Source: Candidatus Coatesiibacteriota bacterium (lineage in GTDB: Bacteria; RBG-13-66-14; B26-G2; JAUVZD01). From it: 64,000 bases of DNA. Where the stretch lies: contig JAUVZD010000004.1 of the NCBI GenBank assembly GCA_030602715.1, forward strand, positions 62,001 through 126,000, written 5' to 3'. A program made the position numbers and the translations under genes. Below, in pieces: positions 16,204 to 25,678 of this stretch. Positions within the stretch are counted from its first letter, which is position 1, and the number at the start of each line of letters is the position of its first letter. Under the pieces are notes generated by a model. That model was not told the origin of the DNA and made no database searches. It saw only the letters and a program-made list of their open reading frames with translations.

Positions 16204-19182
16204 TTAACCGATTTCCCCCTCCACCACCCTTATCTCCTCCTCGGTCAGCCCATAGAGCTCATAGACAAGGTTGTCTATCTGCCTGTCGGTGGCGTCTATC
16301 TGGCGCTTTATGGATTTTTGTGTGGGGGGCGTCTTCGCCTTCGCCAGCTTCTTGTGCAACTCCAACATGTCCTCTACCAGCGAAACCATCCGGTCGTGCA
16401 TTTTGACATCCTCCGGGTCATCAAAATCAATGGTGCGGATGGGCAGATTCCTCATGATTTTATTAGATATTCTTACAGTCAAATCAGCTCCTGATGTATA
16501 CCTCTGTTCAAAATATATATTTATCAAACTAGAATTTAATATACCGAGAATGTATTCTAGCGCATATTTATGACCATTTCTTACTTTTACAATATTTAAC
16601 GCATTCAGGCTTTGTGTGTTATCCCTATCAATATTTCCTCTAAGGTTCTTTGAAATTCTTATAAAATATATCTTGTCACCTAAATGTAATTCAGATTTAT
16701 AATCAATACCAGGTATGTCTTTTTCTACAACATATTTAGTTGACTTATGAACATATCTGTCAATGTCATTTCCAACCAATAACGGGGAAATATTCTCAGA
16801 TAACGAACATCGCTCTATCTTGTGAATAAAGACCTTCTCTAAATATCTACTTCTAGGTGATTCATTCCTGCAATGGTGACATACATATTCCGGCTTATAA
16901 ATACTAGCTTTTCCAGGTTTTTCGAACCATAATTTACAATTTTTGCATTTTATAATATTACCAGTCCTACCATGTTCCATTCCCCTCCCAACCTTACATA
17001 TATCACCTAAAGAAATTGATATTTTATCTATTTTGTTAAATATACATACAAAATTCATATCAAGCGTCAAAGATATTATATTTTCTGGTTCTTTCATAAC
17101 TACTTTTTTTGTAAGGAAACCAATATCTTCCAAGACACCATCCCTAAAAGATAGTCTATTTATTTTATAATCGCTCTTCGATTCATCGCTTATATAAATG
17201 CTAACTGCTTCCTGCGCAACTCCTGGGAATTTTCCATGGTCTGTAATGCAGTTTATAAAATAATTCATTAATATATTTCTTCTATTCTCATGATATGCAG
17301 AAGTCTTAATATAATTCTTTGGTATCAGCAAACCTACAACACCTTTCCTCTTAACTATTTTTTCACAACTCAAAGTAAGAAAAACCGCAAATATGTTCAA
17401 ATTCATCCTCTTAATGCCCATCTTTTTTTCAAAATAGTTTATTTCATCTTCTTTTAAGACCTCTTTGCTACCCCACGGCGGATTGCCTATCACCGCATCA
17501 AACCCCGCCTTTGCCCCACCATAGGCGGGGCGGGGCTCCATTATCTCCCCAAACTCCGCTTCCCAGTCAAAGGGGTTTATGCGTAACCGCTCCTCGTCCG
17601 AGAGCAAGCTCATCTGTTTGCCCTCATAGAAGTCCGGTCCGATGAGCGAGTTCCCGCACTTGATGTTATGTCCAAGGTCCGGCAGGGCTCGTTCTTTGTA
17701 TAACTTCAGCTGGGCGCCTACAGACTCACGGCTTTCACCCTCTATAGCTTTTAAAAGAAGAGAAAGCTTGGTAACCTCTACAGCTTGTTCGTCTATATCT
17801 ACTCCGTAGATGTTGTTCTTTAAAATCCGCTTCTTTTCGTTGATGTTAAGGCGCCAGCTTGTGCCATCAGGTACAAGTTTTTTACGGTGTTTCTCATGCC
17901 CATCTTTAAAATACCAATCAAGGTGCCAGTCCAATAGTCGTTGATATGCACCAAGAAGGAAAGAGCCGGATCCGCACGCCGGGTCTAGTATCCTCAGTTT
18001 TGCGGCGTCCGAAGGTCTACTGCACTTCTTCAATAGCTTACTTACTGTATTCTCTACGATGTAATCTACAATATATTGGGGTGTGTAATAGACACCCTCT
18101 CCTTTTCTGTATCCCGGTTTTTCATCAAACTTCACCACACCGGTTTCTGTAAGCCTTATGGTCTTTCCTAGGAACTGCTCATATGCCTGTCCTAGTATCT
18201 CTACAGGGACCAATGCGAAATTGAATGGGCTGTCGTAGAGCTCTTTTATTATTCTACGCAAAACCATGTCGTCTATTCTGATTTTAGGCGTCAGCTCGTC
18301 CGGCTTTGTGGAACGACCCTTCTCTTCAAGGAAATGAAAAAGCCCAGAGTTATATCTGTCATCAGCTTCATAGAATATTTTTATAAGATTTGAGTAGACA
18401 CCTTCTCCATCAGCAATATTACTCAAACGCCCTGATTCTTCTATGTTACGGTCTTCTGCTACACGAAGAAAAATTAAACGGTCAAGGACCATCTGCACTA
18501 CCCAGGTTAGTTCATGTTTATCTAAACCTAAGTTGCGGTTGCGGTTAGCTACATTTCTGGCTAGATCTTCCCGCCACTTGTTCAACATATTTAAGAATGA
18601 CTTGTTTAGCGGCTCATGTTTTCCGCCCCTATTCTCCTCGGCAAATTTATCAAATGCGCCTTGCCAAATAGCGTCGCGTGAGAAGATAGCTTTAATCTCT
18701 TTCCAGCGGTCATTGTATTCCTCGTAAGTTAAATACATCACACGCGCTTTAGCCGCTAGGTCTTTTTTGCTCGGCTTAACCCTTCCATCGTAAACAGCAA
18801 ATTCCTCAAAGTCTGTGAGGACTGATAGTGGAAGCTGTTGCGAATAGGCATATTCGCGAAGTTGGTAGGCTGGTCCAGGGTCGTTCTTAAGCCGGACACC
18901 TGGTCTTTTAGCCTCAACAAAGAACTTAACCCTCTCACCTACCCTGAATGCGTAATCTGCGGTCTTTTTCAATCCCTCTACTTCTGTCCCGTAGTGGCGA
19001 ACAACTTCTTGATAAACAGGTGAAGCCCCAGCCTTATTATCAACATCCCAGCCTAGGGCTTCAAAAAAACGGTCTATAAACTCGGACCGAAACTGGATTT
19101 CATCGTATCCAGTAGCGCTATAAAGCGGTAGGTTTCTACGGATTCTTTCAATAAGTCCTAAAACAATATCAGGCGCAGCCAT
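16204..19182 (-). CDS. type IIG restriction-modification enzyme (Eco57I-like, nuclease and N6-adenine methylase in one chain)
   Basis: 992 residues. The N-terminal 150 residues look like a PD-(D/E)xK nuclease (D76, then E90 and K92 in FFVEAKRP). A helical linker follows, then the gamma-type N6-adenine methylase: DPACGSGSFLLGAY (motif I, near residue 399) and GNPPWGS (motif IV, near 566). Target recognition follows, with a four-cysteine knuckle (KCKNC ... CHHC, about residues 744-775), and the C-terminus is a coiled coil. The recognition region, roughly 16440-17460, is visibly more AT-rich than the rest, suggesting a swapped specificity module. A weak AAAGGA precedes the ATG. The specificity cannot be read from sequence. 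Confidence 0.85.
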   Translation of the reverse strand: MAAPDIVLGLIERIRRNLPLYSATGYDEIQFRSEFIDRFFEALGWDVDNKAGASPVYQEVVRHYGTEVEGLKKTADYAFRVGERVKFFVEAKRPGVRLKNDPGPAYQLREYAYSQQLPLSVLTDFEEFAVYDGRVKPSKKDLAAKARVMYLTYEEYNDRWKEIKAIFSRDAIWQGAFDKFAEENRGGKHEPLNKSFLNMLNKWREDLARNVANRNRNLGLDKHELTWVVQMVLDRLIFLRVAEDRNIEESGRLSNIADGEGVYSNLIKIFYEADDRYNSGLFHFLEEKGRSTKPDELTPKIRIDDMVLRRIIKELYDSPFNFALVPVEILGQAYEQFLGKTIRLTETGVVKFDEKPGYRKGEGVYYTPQYIVDYIVENTVSKLLKKCSRPSDAAKLRILDPACGSGSFLLGAYQRLLDWHLDWYFKDGHEKHRKKLVPDGTSWRLNINEKKRILKNNIYGVDIDEQAVEVTKLSLLLKAIEGESRESVGAQLKLYKERALPDLGHNIKCGNSLIGPDFYEGKQMSLLSDEERLRINPFDWEAEFGEIMEPRPAYGGAKAGFDAVIGNPPWGSKEVLKEDEINYFEKKMGIKRMNLNIFAVFLTLSCEKIVKRKGVVGLLIPKNYIKTSAYHENRRNILMNYFINCITDHGKFPGVAQEAVSIYISDESKSDYKINRLSFRDGVLEDIGFLTKKVVMKEPENIISLTLDMNFVCIFNKIDKISISLGDICKVGRGMEHGRTGNIIKCKNCKLWFEKPGKASIYKPEYVCHHCRNESPRSRYLEKVFIHKIERCSLSENISPLLVGNDIDRYVHKSTKYVVEKDIPGIDYKSELHLGDKIYFIRISKNLRGNIDRDNTQSLNALNIVKVRNGHKYALEYILGILNSSLINIYFEQRYTSGADLTVRISNKIMRNLPIRTIDFDDPEDVKMHDRMVSLVEDMLELHKKLAKAKTPPTQKSIKRQIDATDRQIDNLVYELYGLTEEEIRVVEGEIG

Positions 19183-19267
19183 TAAAAAAATCCTTTAAGT
19201 TAGATGCATAAATTATCACGCTTACTTGCTTCGGATGAATACTCACCTTATAATAAATAGCCATAAA

Positions 19268-19504
19268 TCACTCCTCGGGAACATAAACCTTCTCTTCATC
19301 TATTAACTCCAAACACACCCTATGGGCTTGTTCTAAATCAAGTTTCAATCTATCTATAATATCACTTAAATATACGACTTCTTTTCCATCCAACAATAAT
19401 TTTAGGATCTCTTCCCTCGCTTCTTCGTCTGAAATATCCCTGATCTCTATGATTTCATCCTCGGTTTCACCTTTAAATTCAGCAAGGTCCTTATCTTGTT
19501 TCAT
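19268..19504 (-). CDS. small acidic protein, unknown function
   Basis: 78 residues, rich in Glu and Asp, with two predicted helices separated by KEVVYLSDIIDRLKLD, which could form a winged-helix-like unit. AGGAGAG precedes the ATG at good spacing. It lies just downstream of the clpC operon and upstream of the type IIG gene, all on the minus strand. I recognise no family. Confidence 0.5.
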   Translation of the reverse strand: MKQDKDLAEFKGETEDEIIEIRDISDEEAREEILKLLLDGKEVVYLSDIIDRLKLDLEQAHRVCLELIDEEKVYVPEE

Positions 19505-19548
19505 GCTTTATCTCTCCTCATAATCATAGTCCAATCTGAAAACCCCAC

Positions 19549-22002
19549 CTACTTCCTCGCCCCGGTCATGGGCGCCTCCTCCCGGAAGACCAGCTCGCTT
19601 CCGGACAGCTCCAGTATCAGGTTAGCCCCCTCACCAACCTCCTTCTTCAGTATCAGCTCCGACAGCGGGTCCTCAATCTGCTTCTGGATAGTGCGCCTGA
19701 GCGGTCGGGCACCATACTGGGGGTCAAAGCCCTCTTCAATAATAAAATCTACGGCTTCTTCGGTCAGAGTGATGGTGATGGAGTGCTCCACCAACCGCTC
19801 GGAGACCTGAGCAACCATCAAGTCCACGATGGCGGTGAGGTGGTCACGGTCCAGGGCGTGGAAGACGATGACCTCATCCAGGCGGTTGAGGAACTCGGGG
19901 TTGAAGATTTTCTTTACCTCCCCTAAAACCGTCTCCTTCATCCGCTCATATGTCAGCTGGGCGTCGGAGGACTGGAAGCCGATGGTGGAGCCGTCCCTTA
20001 TCTCCCTGGCGCCGATATTGGAGGTCATTATAAGCACCACATTGCGGAAGCTGACCACCCTGCCGAAGCTGTCGGTCAGCCGTCCGTCCTCAAGTATCTG
20101 CAATAAAATGTTGAAGACATCCGGATGGGCTTTCTCTATCTCGTCTAAAAGAACCACCGCATATGGCCGCCGGCGAACCTTCTCGGTCAGTTGACCACCT
20201 TCCTCGTAGCCCACATAGCCCGGAGGGGCGCCTATCAGACGGGAGACCGCAAAGCGCTCCATATACTCACTCATATCAATGCGCACCATCGCCTCTTCGT
20301 CATCAAAGAGGAACTCGGCAAGCGCCTTGGCAAGCTCCGTCTTTCCCACCCCGGTCGGTCCCAGGAGGAGGAAGGAGCCGATGGGACGGCGACTGTCCTT
20401 GACTCCGGCTCGGGAGCGGCGAATGGCTCTGGTGACCGCATCAACCGCCTCATCCTGTCCGATAATCCGCTTGTGTATTGCCTCCTTCATATTCAACAGT
20501 CGCTGATGCTCGCCCATCTCCAGCCTGGCAAGGGGAATGCCGGTCCACTTGGAGACCACTACGGCTACATCCTCAGCGGTCAGTATCTTCCTATCACCCT
20601 CCTCAAGCGCCAAGCCCTTCATAAGGGTATTAAGTTTTTTGCGCAAGGAACGCTCCTCGTCGCGCAAGGTGGTGGCGGTCTCATAATCCTGCCGGGCTAC
20701 TGCCTCATCCAACTTGGTGGACACCCGGCGGATATTCTCCATCAACTCCTCTGCCTCCGGTGAGACCAGCTCGTTGCGCAGGCGAACCATTGCCTGAGCC
20801 TCATCAACGACATCTATGGCTTTGTCCGGCAGGTGGCGGTCGCTAATATAGCGGTCGGCAAGCCTGACCGCCATGCCTATTGCTTCATCGCTTATCTCCA
20901 CCAGATGGTGAGCCTCATACTTACTACTCAACCCCTTAATTATCTCCTTGGTCTCCTCGGTGGTGGGCGCATCCACCATAATGGTCTGGAAGCGCCGCTC
21001 CAGCGACCCATCCTTCTCAATATACTTCCTATATTCATTGAGGGTGGTCGCCCCGATGCACTGTAACTCCCCCCGGGATAAAGGTGGCTTGAGCATATTG
21101 GAGGCATCTATAGCCCCCTCGGCGGCGCCGGCACCCACAATCGTGTGCAGTTCGTCTATGAAGATGATTATGCCCTCAGTTGCGGTAATCTCCGAGATTA
21201 TCGCCTTGAGCCGTTCCTCAAACTGCCCCCGATATTTTGTCCCCGCCACCACTCCGGCAAGGTCTATGGTCAGCAAGCGCTTCTTCTGCAGGCTGGAGGG
21301 AACCTCTTTGTTGATGATGCGCTGGGCTAGACCTTCCACAATAGCGGTCTTCCCCACGCCGGGCTCGCCTATCAAAACCGGATTGTTCTTCTTGCGCCGG
21401 GAGAGAATCTGCACCAACCGATCCATCTCATCACTGCGACCGATAATGGGATCCAACTTCCCCTCCCGGGCAAGCTTGGTCAGGTCCCGGCTGAACTCAT
21501 CAAGGGCTGGGGTCTTGCTCTTACTTCGGTGGCTTCCCTTGGCTATACCCCGCCGACTGGAAGGAGCCTCGCCACCCAGAAGGGTCATTATCTCCTCTCG
21601 CAAGCTTTCCAAAGTCACTCCCATCTTCTTCAATACCGTAGCTGCAATCCCCCCGCCCTCCCGCAGCAGTCCCAGAAGCAGATGTTCGGTGCCCACATAG
21701 TTGTGACCCATCATCTGGGATTCCTCCCAGGCCAGCTCAAAGACTTTGCGCGCCTGAGCGGTGAAGGCGATCTCCTTGGGAGGTTTGGTCTCTCCACGAG
21801 TAAGCAGGCTCTCCACCTGAGATATGAGCTCCTCCAGACTTACCCCCATGTTCTGCATTACACCTACAGCAATCCCTTCCGCCTCTTTGACCAGACCAAG
21901 GAGAATGTGCTCCGTTCCCAGATAGTTGTGATTGAAGCGCTCAGCTTCCTCCCGGGAAAGCACTATCACCTTTCTCGCTCTTGTGGTAAATCTCTCTAAC
22001 AT
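19549..22002 (-). CDS. clpC: ATP-dependent Clp protease ATP-binding subunit ClpC
   Basis: 817 residues. Two Clp-N repeats (to about residue 145) precede AAA module 1 with Walker A GEPGVGKT near 211. The middle domain includes a UVR-like stretch ([20 protein letters not shown]). AAA module 2 has GPTGVGKT near 551 and a sensor/R-finger block. This is the unfoldase that feeds ClpP and recognises arginine-phosphorylated proteins made by McsB. The start [12 protein letters not shown] at 22002 matches the usual ClpC N-terminus; an upstream in-frame ATG would add ten residues. It ends the lolC/E-lolD-mcsA-mcsB-clpC run. CtsR is absent. Confidence 0.93.
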   Translation of the reverse strand: MLERFTTRARKVIVLSREEAERFNHNYLGTEHILLGLVKEAEGIAVGVMQNMGVSLEELISQVESLLTRGETKPPKEIAFTAQARKVFELAWEESQMMGHNYVGTEHLLLGLLREGGGIAATVLKKMGVTLESLREEIMTLLGGEAPSSRRGIAKGSHRSKSKTPALDEFSRDLTKLAREGKLDPIIGRSDEMDRLVQILSRRKKNNPVLIGEPGVGKTAIVEGLAQRIINKEVPSSLQKKRLLTIDLAGVVAGTKYRGQFEERLKAIISEITATEGIIIFIDELHTIVGAGAAEGAIDASNMLKPPLSRGELQCIGATTLNEYRKYIEKDGSLERRFQTIMVDAPTTEETKEIIKGLSSKYEAHHLVEISDEAIGMAVRLADRYISDRHLPDKAIDVVDEAQAMVRLRNELVSPEAEELMENIRRVSTKLDEAVARQDYETATTLRDEERSLRKKLNTLMKGLALEEGDRKILTAEDVAVVVSKWTGIPLARLEMGEHQRLLNMKEAIHKRIIGQDEAVDAVTRAIRRSRAGVKDSRRPIGSFLLLGPTGVGKTELAKALAEFLFDDEEAMVRIDMSEYMERFAVSRLIGAPPGYVGYEEGGQLTEKVRRRPYAVVLLDEIEKAHPDVFNILLQILEDGRLTDSFGRVVSFRNVVLIMTSNIGAREIRDGSTIGFQSSDAQLTYERMKETVLGEVKKIFNPEFLNRLDEVIVFHALDRDHLTAIVDLMVAQVSERLVEHSITITLTEEAVDFIIEEGFDPQYGARPLRRTIQKQIEDPLSELILKKEVGEGANLILELSGSELVFREEAPMTGARK

Positions 22003-22091
22003 AGAAAAACCCGGTTCCTTTCCTGCATTCAAAACATCGCTGGTGGGGAAAACCCCCTATAAATATACCAGTTATTAACCCCAAAATCAAG

Positions 22092-23168
22092 CTAATTTGA
22101 TAAGGCGGTCTTTATATCCTTAAGCGATTCCCGCAAATACCGGGCACGGAGGACATCCCTTCTCTGCGCCGCATCTCTACCGCCTATCTTCTCACCATAC
22201 AACCTACTTAGATGAGTCGGCTTGATATTATCCAGTAGCTCGTTTATGGGAACCTTGGGTGCCCCGTCAAAAAACTTCCATTCCAAACCCAACCTGATCG
22301 CTGACAACAGTCCCGCCGCTTCCCCGGAGCTTATCATGCGAGCGCTGTTTACAACCCCCAAAGCACGAAAGACCTTGTCCTCCATAACCTCCCTCATCGC
22401 CCCCAAAAGCTGTCGGCGACAATCCCCTTCAAACCCCCCCATCCTGTCAGCCATGTGGATGACTCCGCTGATTATCTCCTCCTCGGACAACCCCAGAGTC
22501 CTCTGGTTGGAGAGTTGATACAGATTCCCAGCCAGGTCGCTCCCCTCACCGTGGGGTCCACGAATGGTGTATCCCAGAGCCCGACAAGCGTTGGTCAACT
22601 TAGGAATCTGCTTGGTCAAACTCAGGGCGGGCAGATGAACCATCACCGAGGCTCTAAGCCCGGTGCCCACATTGGTGAGGCAGGCGGTCAAGTATCCCCA
22701 GCGCTTGCTGAACGCCACCTTACCCAAAACCCCTTCCATGAGTTCGTCTACCTTCAAAGCCATCCTGTATAGCTCACTCAGGGCTTTACCGCTACAGAAG
22801 GCTTGTATGCGTATATGGTCCTCCTCGTTTATCAGGATACTTACCGCTCCTCCGCCGATGATGATCCCCCTATAGCCGTCGGGGTCAAAGAACTTCTCCG
22901 GGATGAGGTTGAGCTCCTCCAGAAGCCGGCGCTCTTCCACTTTAGTATTATCCCGGGTGAGCAGACGGAAATCGCCGCCCAGCTTGGCTAATATGGTTTC
23001 AGACACACTCTTTAAAAGGTCCCTCCTCTGGTCTATCCCCATCCGGGAGACAAAGAAGTGCTCGGAAAGGTTGCGCGCCAGCCTGACCCTGCAGGAATTG
23101 ACCGCCGGGTCTTCCTCGCCTTTGTAATACAAGCGATGGGAATCAATCAACTTTTCCAAAGGTTCCAT
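22092..23168 (-). CDS. mcsB: protein arginine kinase McsB
   Basis: 358 residues of the ATP:guanido phosphotransferase fold. SCRVRLARNL near residue 25, the VSILINEEDHIRIQ block near 110, and NVGTGLRASVMVHLPAL near 170 are conserved phosphagen-kinase/McsB motifs. It phosphorylates arginines on proteins and marks them for ClpC-ClpP. McsA, encoded just upstream, normally activates it. The gene starts 64 bases after mcsA and is 89 bases upstream of clpC. Confidence 0.93.
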   Translation of the reverse strand: MEPLEKLIDSHRLYYKGEEDPAVNSCRVRLARNLSEHFFVSRMGIDQRRDLLKSVSETILAKLGGDFRLLTRDNTKVEERRLLEELNLIPEKFFDPDGYRGIIIGGGAVSILINEEDHIRIQAFCSGKALSELYRMALKVDELMEGVLGKVAFSKRWGYLTACLTNVGTGLRASVMVHLPALSLTKQIPKLTNACRALGYTIRGPHGEGSDLAGNLYQLSNQRTLGLSEEEIISGVIHMADRMGGFEGDCRRQLLGAMREVMEDKVFRALGVVNSARMISSGEAAGLLSAIRLGLEWKFFDGAPKVPINELLDNIKPTHLSRLYGEKIGGRDAAQRRDVLRARYLRESLKDIKTALSN

Positions 23169-23232
23169 CCTCCCATACCTTCAAACATACGCCATATACG
23201 AACCGTTCCCGTCAAGGTAATCCAAAAAAATG

Positions 23233-23580
23233 CTAAACGCTTTGCCCTGGCTTTTTGCCTTTATGCTTCTTTTCTCCCTGCTGGGATTCCCTGATCAACT
23301 TCTCAATCACCGATTCAAAGAATTCGTAGCAAGTGCTACAACCGGGTCGGTTCTCGGAACCAATCTCATCCTCGGTCATCTCGCAGTTAGGACATACATC
23401 ACTTCGCGCTTTTCTATCGCCCCTTTCCTTTCGGGCAAGGATATCCCTGAGCCAGTTATCATTCCGGGGAGAGCCTTCCAACAAGCATCTTTCGCAAAGT
23501 TCTACGCATACATTCTTGCCGTCTATCTCCCGCTCTATATTTGCCACTGTCTTTGAATATCCACAACTGTCACAGGGCAT
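23233..23580 (-). CDS. mcsA: McsA-like zinc protein, short form lacking the C-terminal UVR motif
   Basis: 115 residues. Four CxxC knuckles (CDSC, CERC, CPNC, CSTC) match the two zinc-binding units of McsA, and GCSTCYEFF is the family's second-unit signature. Bacillus McsA has a further segment of about 60 residues with a UVR motif; this one instead ends in a Lys-rich tail (KKHKGKKPGQSV). It is the activator of McsB by gene order. The start ATG at 23580 is 4 bases after the lolD stop, so translation is coupled. Confidence 0.8.
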   Translation of the reverse strand: MPCDSCGYSKTVANIEREIDGKNVCVELCERCLLEGSPRNDNWLRDILARKERGDRKARSDVCPNCEMTEDEIGSENRPGCSTCYEFFESVIEKLIRESQQGEKKHKGKKPGQSV

Positions 23581-23584
23581 CCGC

Positions 23585-24295
23585 TCAGTCCACCTCCTCA
23601 TAGACCACACCCTCGGAGAGCTGGAAGATACGCTCGCCCTTTGCCGCCAATTCCTCGTTGTGGGTGGCAATTAGAAAGGTCATCCCCATCTCCCTGTTGA
23701 GGCGAAAGATGAGCTGGTGCAACATCTCCTTTGAAGCGGTATCCAGATTGCCGGAGGGCTCGTCAGCCAAAACCACATCCGGCTCACCGACCACCGCCCT
23801 ACCCACAGCCGCCCGCTGTGCCTCCCCGCCGGAGAGCTGACTGGGATAGTGGTCGGCTCGCTTATCCAAACCCAGCAAAGCCAACATCTCATCCGCCCTC
23901 TCCTCCGCTTCCTTCCTGGGCAGACCTTTAATCATCAAAGGCATCATCGTGTTTTCCCGGGCGGTGAACTCCGGCAGAAGGTGATGGAACTGGAAGACGA
24001 AGCCCACCCGCCGATTGCGAAGGGCGGAACGCTCCACATCGTTCAACTTCCACACCTCCTCACCGCCGATCACCACCCTTCCCCTGGTGGGTCTATCCAG
24101 CATTCCCAGGATGTGCAGTAGTGTGGACTTGCCGGAGCCGGAAGGTCCCACCAGAGTCACCAACTCGCCGGGATAGATGGAGATGGAAAGTCCCTTAAGC
24201 ACCTCAAGCTCGCCCTCCCCGGAGGGGAAACTCTTGTAGAGCTCCTCCCCCAGAACCACCGCTGCGGATTGCTCTCTTTTTTTGCCGTCACTCAT
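23585..24295 (-). CDS. lolD: lipoprotein-releasing ABC transporter ATP-binding protein
   Basis: 236 residues. Walker A GPSGSGKST near residue 51, the signature LSGGEAQR near 158, Walker B VVLADEPSGNLD near 178 and the His switch in IATHNEE are intact. The family includes LolD and MacB-like ATPases; the adjacent LolC/E-type permease supports LolD, which drives lipoprotein extraction to the outer membrane. Its start overlaps the end of the permease gene by eight bases. Confidence 0.88.
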   Translation of the reverse strand: MSDGKKREQSAAVVLGEELYKSFPSGEGELEVLKGLSISIYPGELVTLVGPSGSGKSTLLHILGMLDRPTRGRVVIGGEEVWKLNDVERSALRNRRVGFVFQFHHLLPEFTARENTMMPLMIKGLPRKEAEERADEMLALLGLDKRADHYPSQLSGGEAQRAAVGRAVVGEPDVVLADEPSGNLDTASKEMLHQLIFRLNREMGMTFLIATHNEELAAKGERIFQLSEGVVYEEVD

Positions 24296-25610
24296 AGCGG
24301 ATAGCCTCCACCGGGTTCAAGCGAGAGGCGATAACCGCCGGATAGAGGGTGGCAAGAACGCTGATAGCCATCGCCGCCAGAGCGATTACCACCACATCCT
24401 GGACGGATACCGAAACCGGCAGGGTTTCTAGATAGTAACTTTCCTGGAAATAGCGCACAATGCTGGACGGCATTATAGTGGTAAAATACCTCTCCAGCAC
24501 AAAGGCGCCGACCAAGCCCAAAATCACCCCCAGGAAGGTGCCTATAACCCCCACCAGAGTTCCCTCCCAGATGAAGATTGCCCGTATCATCCTCTTGGTA
24601 GCGCCGATAGAACGGAGTATCCCTATGTCCCGGGTCTTCTCTATGACCGTCATCAACAGCGAGCCGGCGATGTTCAGCGCCGCCACCAGCACTATCAGCG
24701 CCAGAATGATGAACATCACCACCTTCTCCAGAAGCATCACAATGAAGATGGTGCGGTTGGTCTCCTTCCACCACTGCACCAGATGGGGCGAGGGTAGCTC
24801 CTGCTGGAGCTTCTCAGCCACCTCCTCCGCCCTATAGATATCGTCCACTTTTATCTCCACCCCGTTGACCAGTCCCTCAAGCCCCATCATCTCCTGGATC
24901 TTTTCCAGGGACAGATAGGCGGTAGCCATGTCAAACTCCAGCACTCCGCTGTCAAAGATACCCACCACCTGGAAGTTGGCATCCACGGTGCCAATCGGTC
25001 TGAGCGGTGACCAGGTCTGCGTTGGTAGAGATACGGTTACGATATCGTTCAGGTCCGCTCCCAGATAATCCGCCAGAACCACCCCCAACACAATCCCCCC
25101 CTCGGGACGAAACATCTTCTCCTTCTGATGGGGGATGACCCCCTCCAGATCAAAGTTCAACCCCCCCTTGATGAGAGTATCCTCAATGTTATATACCTGG
25201 GGTGCGGTCTCGGGGTCTATCCCCCGCAACAGGACGCCCTTGGTGTTCCAGCGGGTGGTCAATATCCCCTCGGTGATGACATAGGAAGTAGCCGCCACCA
25301 CATGGTCCAGGGACATAGCGATATCCATCACCCATTGGGGGTCGCTTACCCCCTCCTGGGCGGCGTTGTTGACCACCACATGGGCACGATTGCCCAGTAT
25401 CTTCTCGGTCAGGTCCTGCTCAAAGCCGTTCATTATCCCCATGACGATTATCAGAGCCATCACCCCCACCACCACTCCGGAGATGGAGATGAATGTTACC
25501 AGGGAGAGAAAAGCCTGCTTCCTGCGTGCCCACAGGTGGCGCCGGGCTACGAATAGGTGAAATAGGTTCAAGGGGAAGTCCGCCTTTATCTTATAGACAG
25601 ACCAAAGCAT
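24288..25610 (-). CDS. lipoprotein-releasing system transmembrane protein LolC/LolE family
   Basis: 440 residues. One helix near residue 40, a periplasmic domain of about 230 residues, then three helices near 285-430 with the FtsX-like fold. Conserved features include SLVTFISISGVVVGVMALI and TRDIGILRSIGATKRMI. Only one permease is present with LolD, so it probably forms a homodimer, as in lineages with a single LolF-like subunit. The ATG at 25610 has no clear ribosome site; a TTG at 25571 preceded by AAAGGCGG would give a more typical N-terminus. Confidence 0.87.
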   Translation of the reverse strand: MLWSVYKIKADFPLNLFHLFVARRHLWARRKQAFLSLVTFISISGVVVGVMALIIVMGIMNGFEQDLTEKILGNRAHVVVNNAAQEGVSDPQWVMDIAMSLDHVVAATSYVITEGILTTRWNTKGVLLRGIDPETAPQVYNIEDTLIKGGLNFDLEGVIPHQKEKMFRPEGGIVLGVVLADYLGADLNDIVTVSLPTQTWSPLRPIGTVDANFQVVGIFDSGVLEFDMATAYLSLEKIQEMMGLEGLVNGVEIKVDDIYRAEEVAEKLQQELPSPHLVQWWKETNRTIFIVMLLEKVVMFIILALIVLVAALNIAGSLLMTVIEKTRDIGILRSIGATKRMIRAIFIWEGTLVGVIGTFLGVILGLVGAFVLERYFTTIMPSSIVRYFQESYYLETLPVSVSVQDVVVIALAAMAISVLATLYPAVIASRLNPVEAIRYE

Positions 25611-25678
25611 GCCGGGCGATTAAAGAATTCGCTCTCACACAAATAACGGGGCAAAATCTATACCACAATATGAATTTC

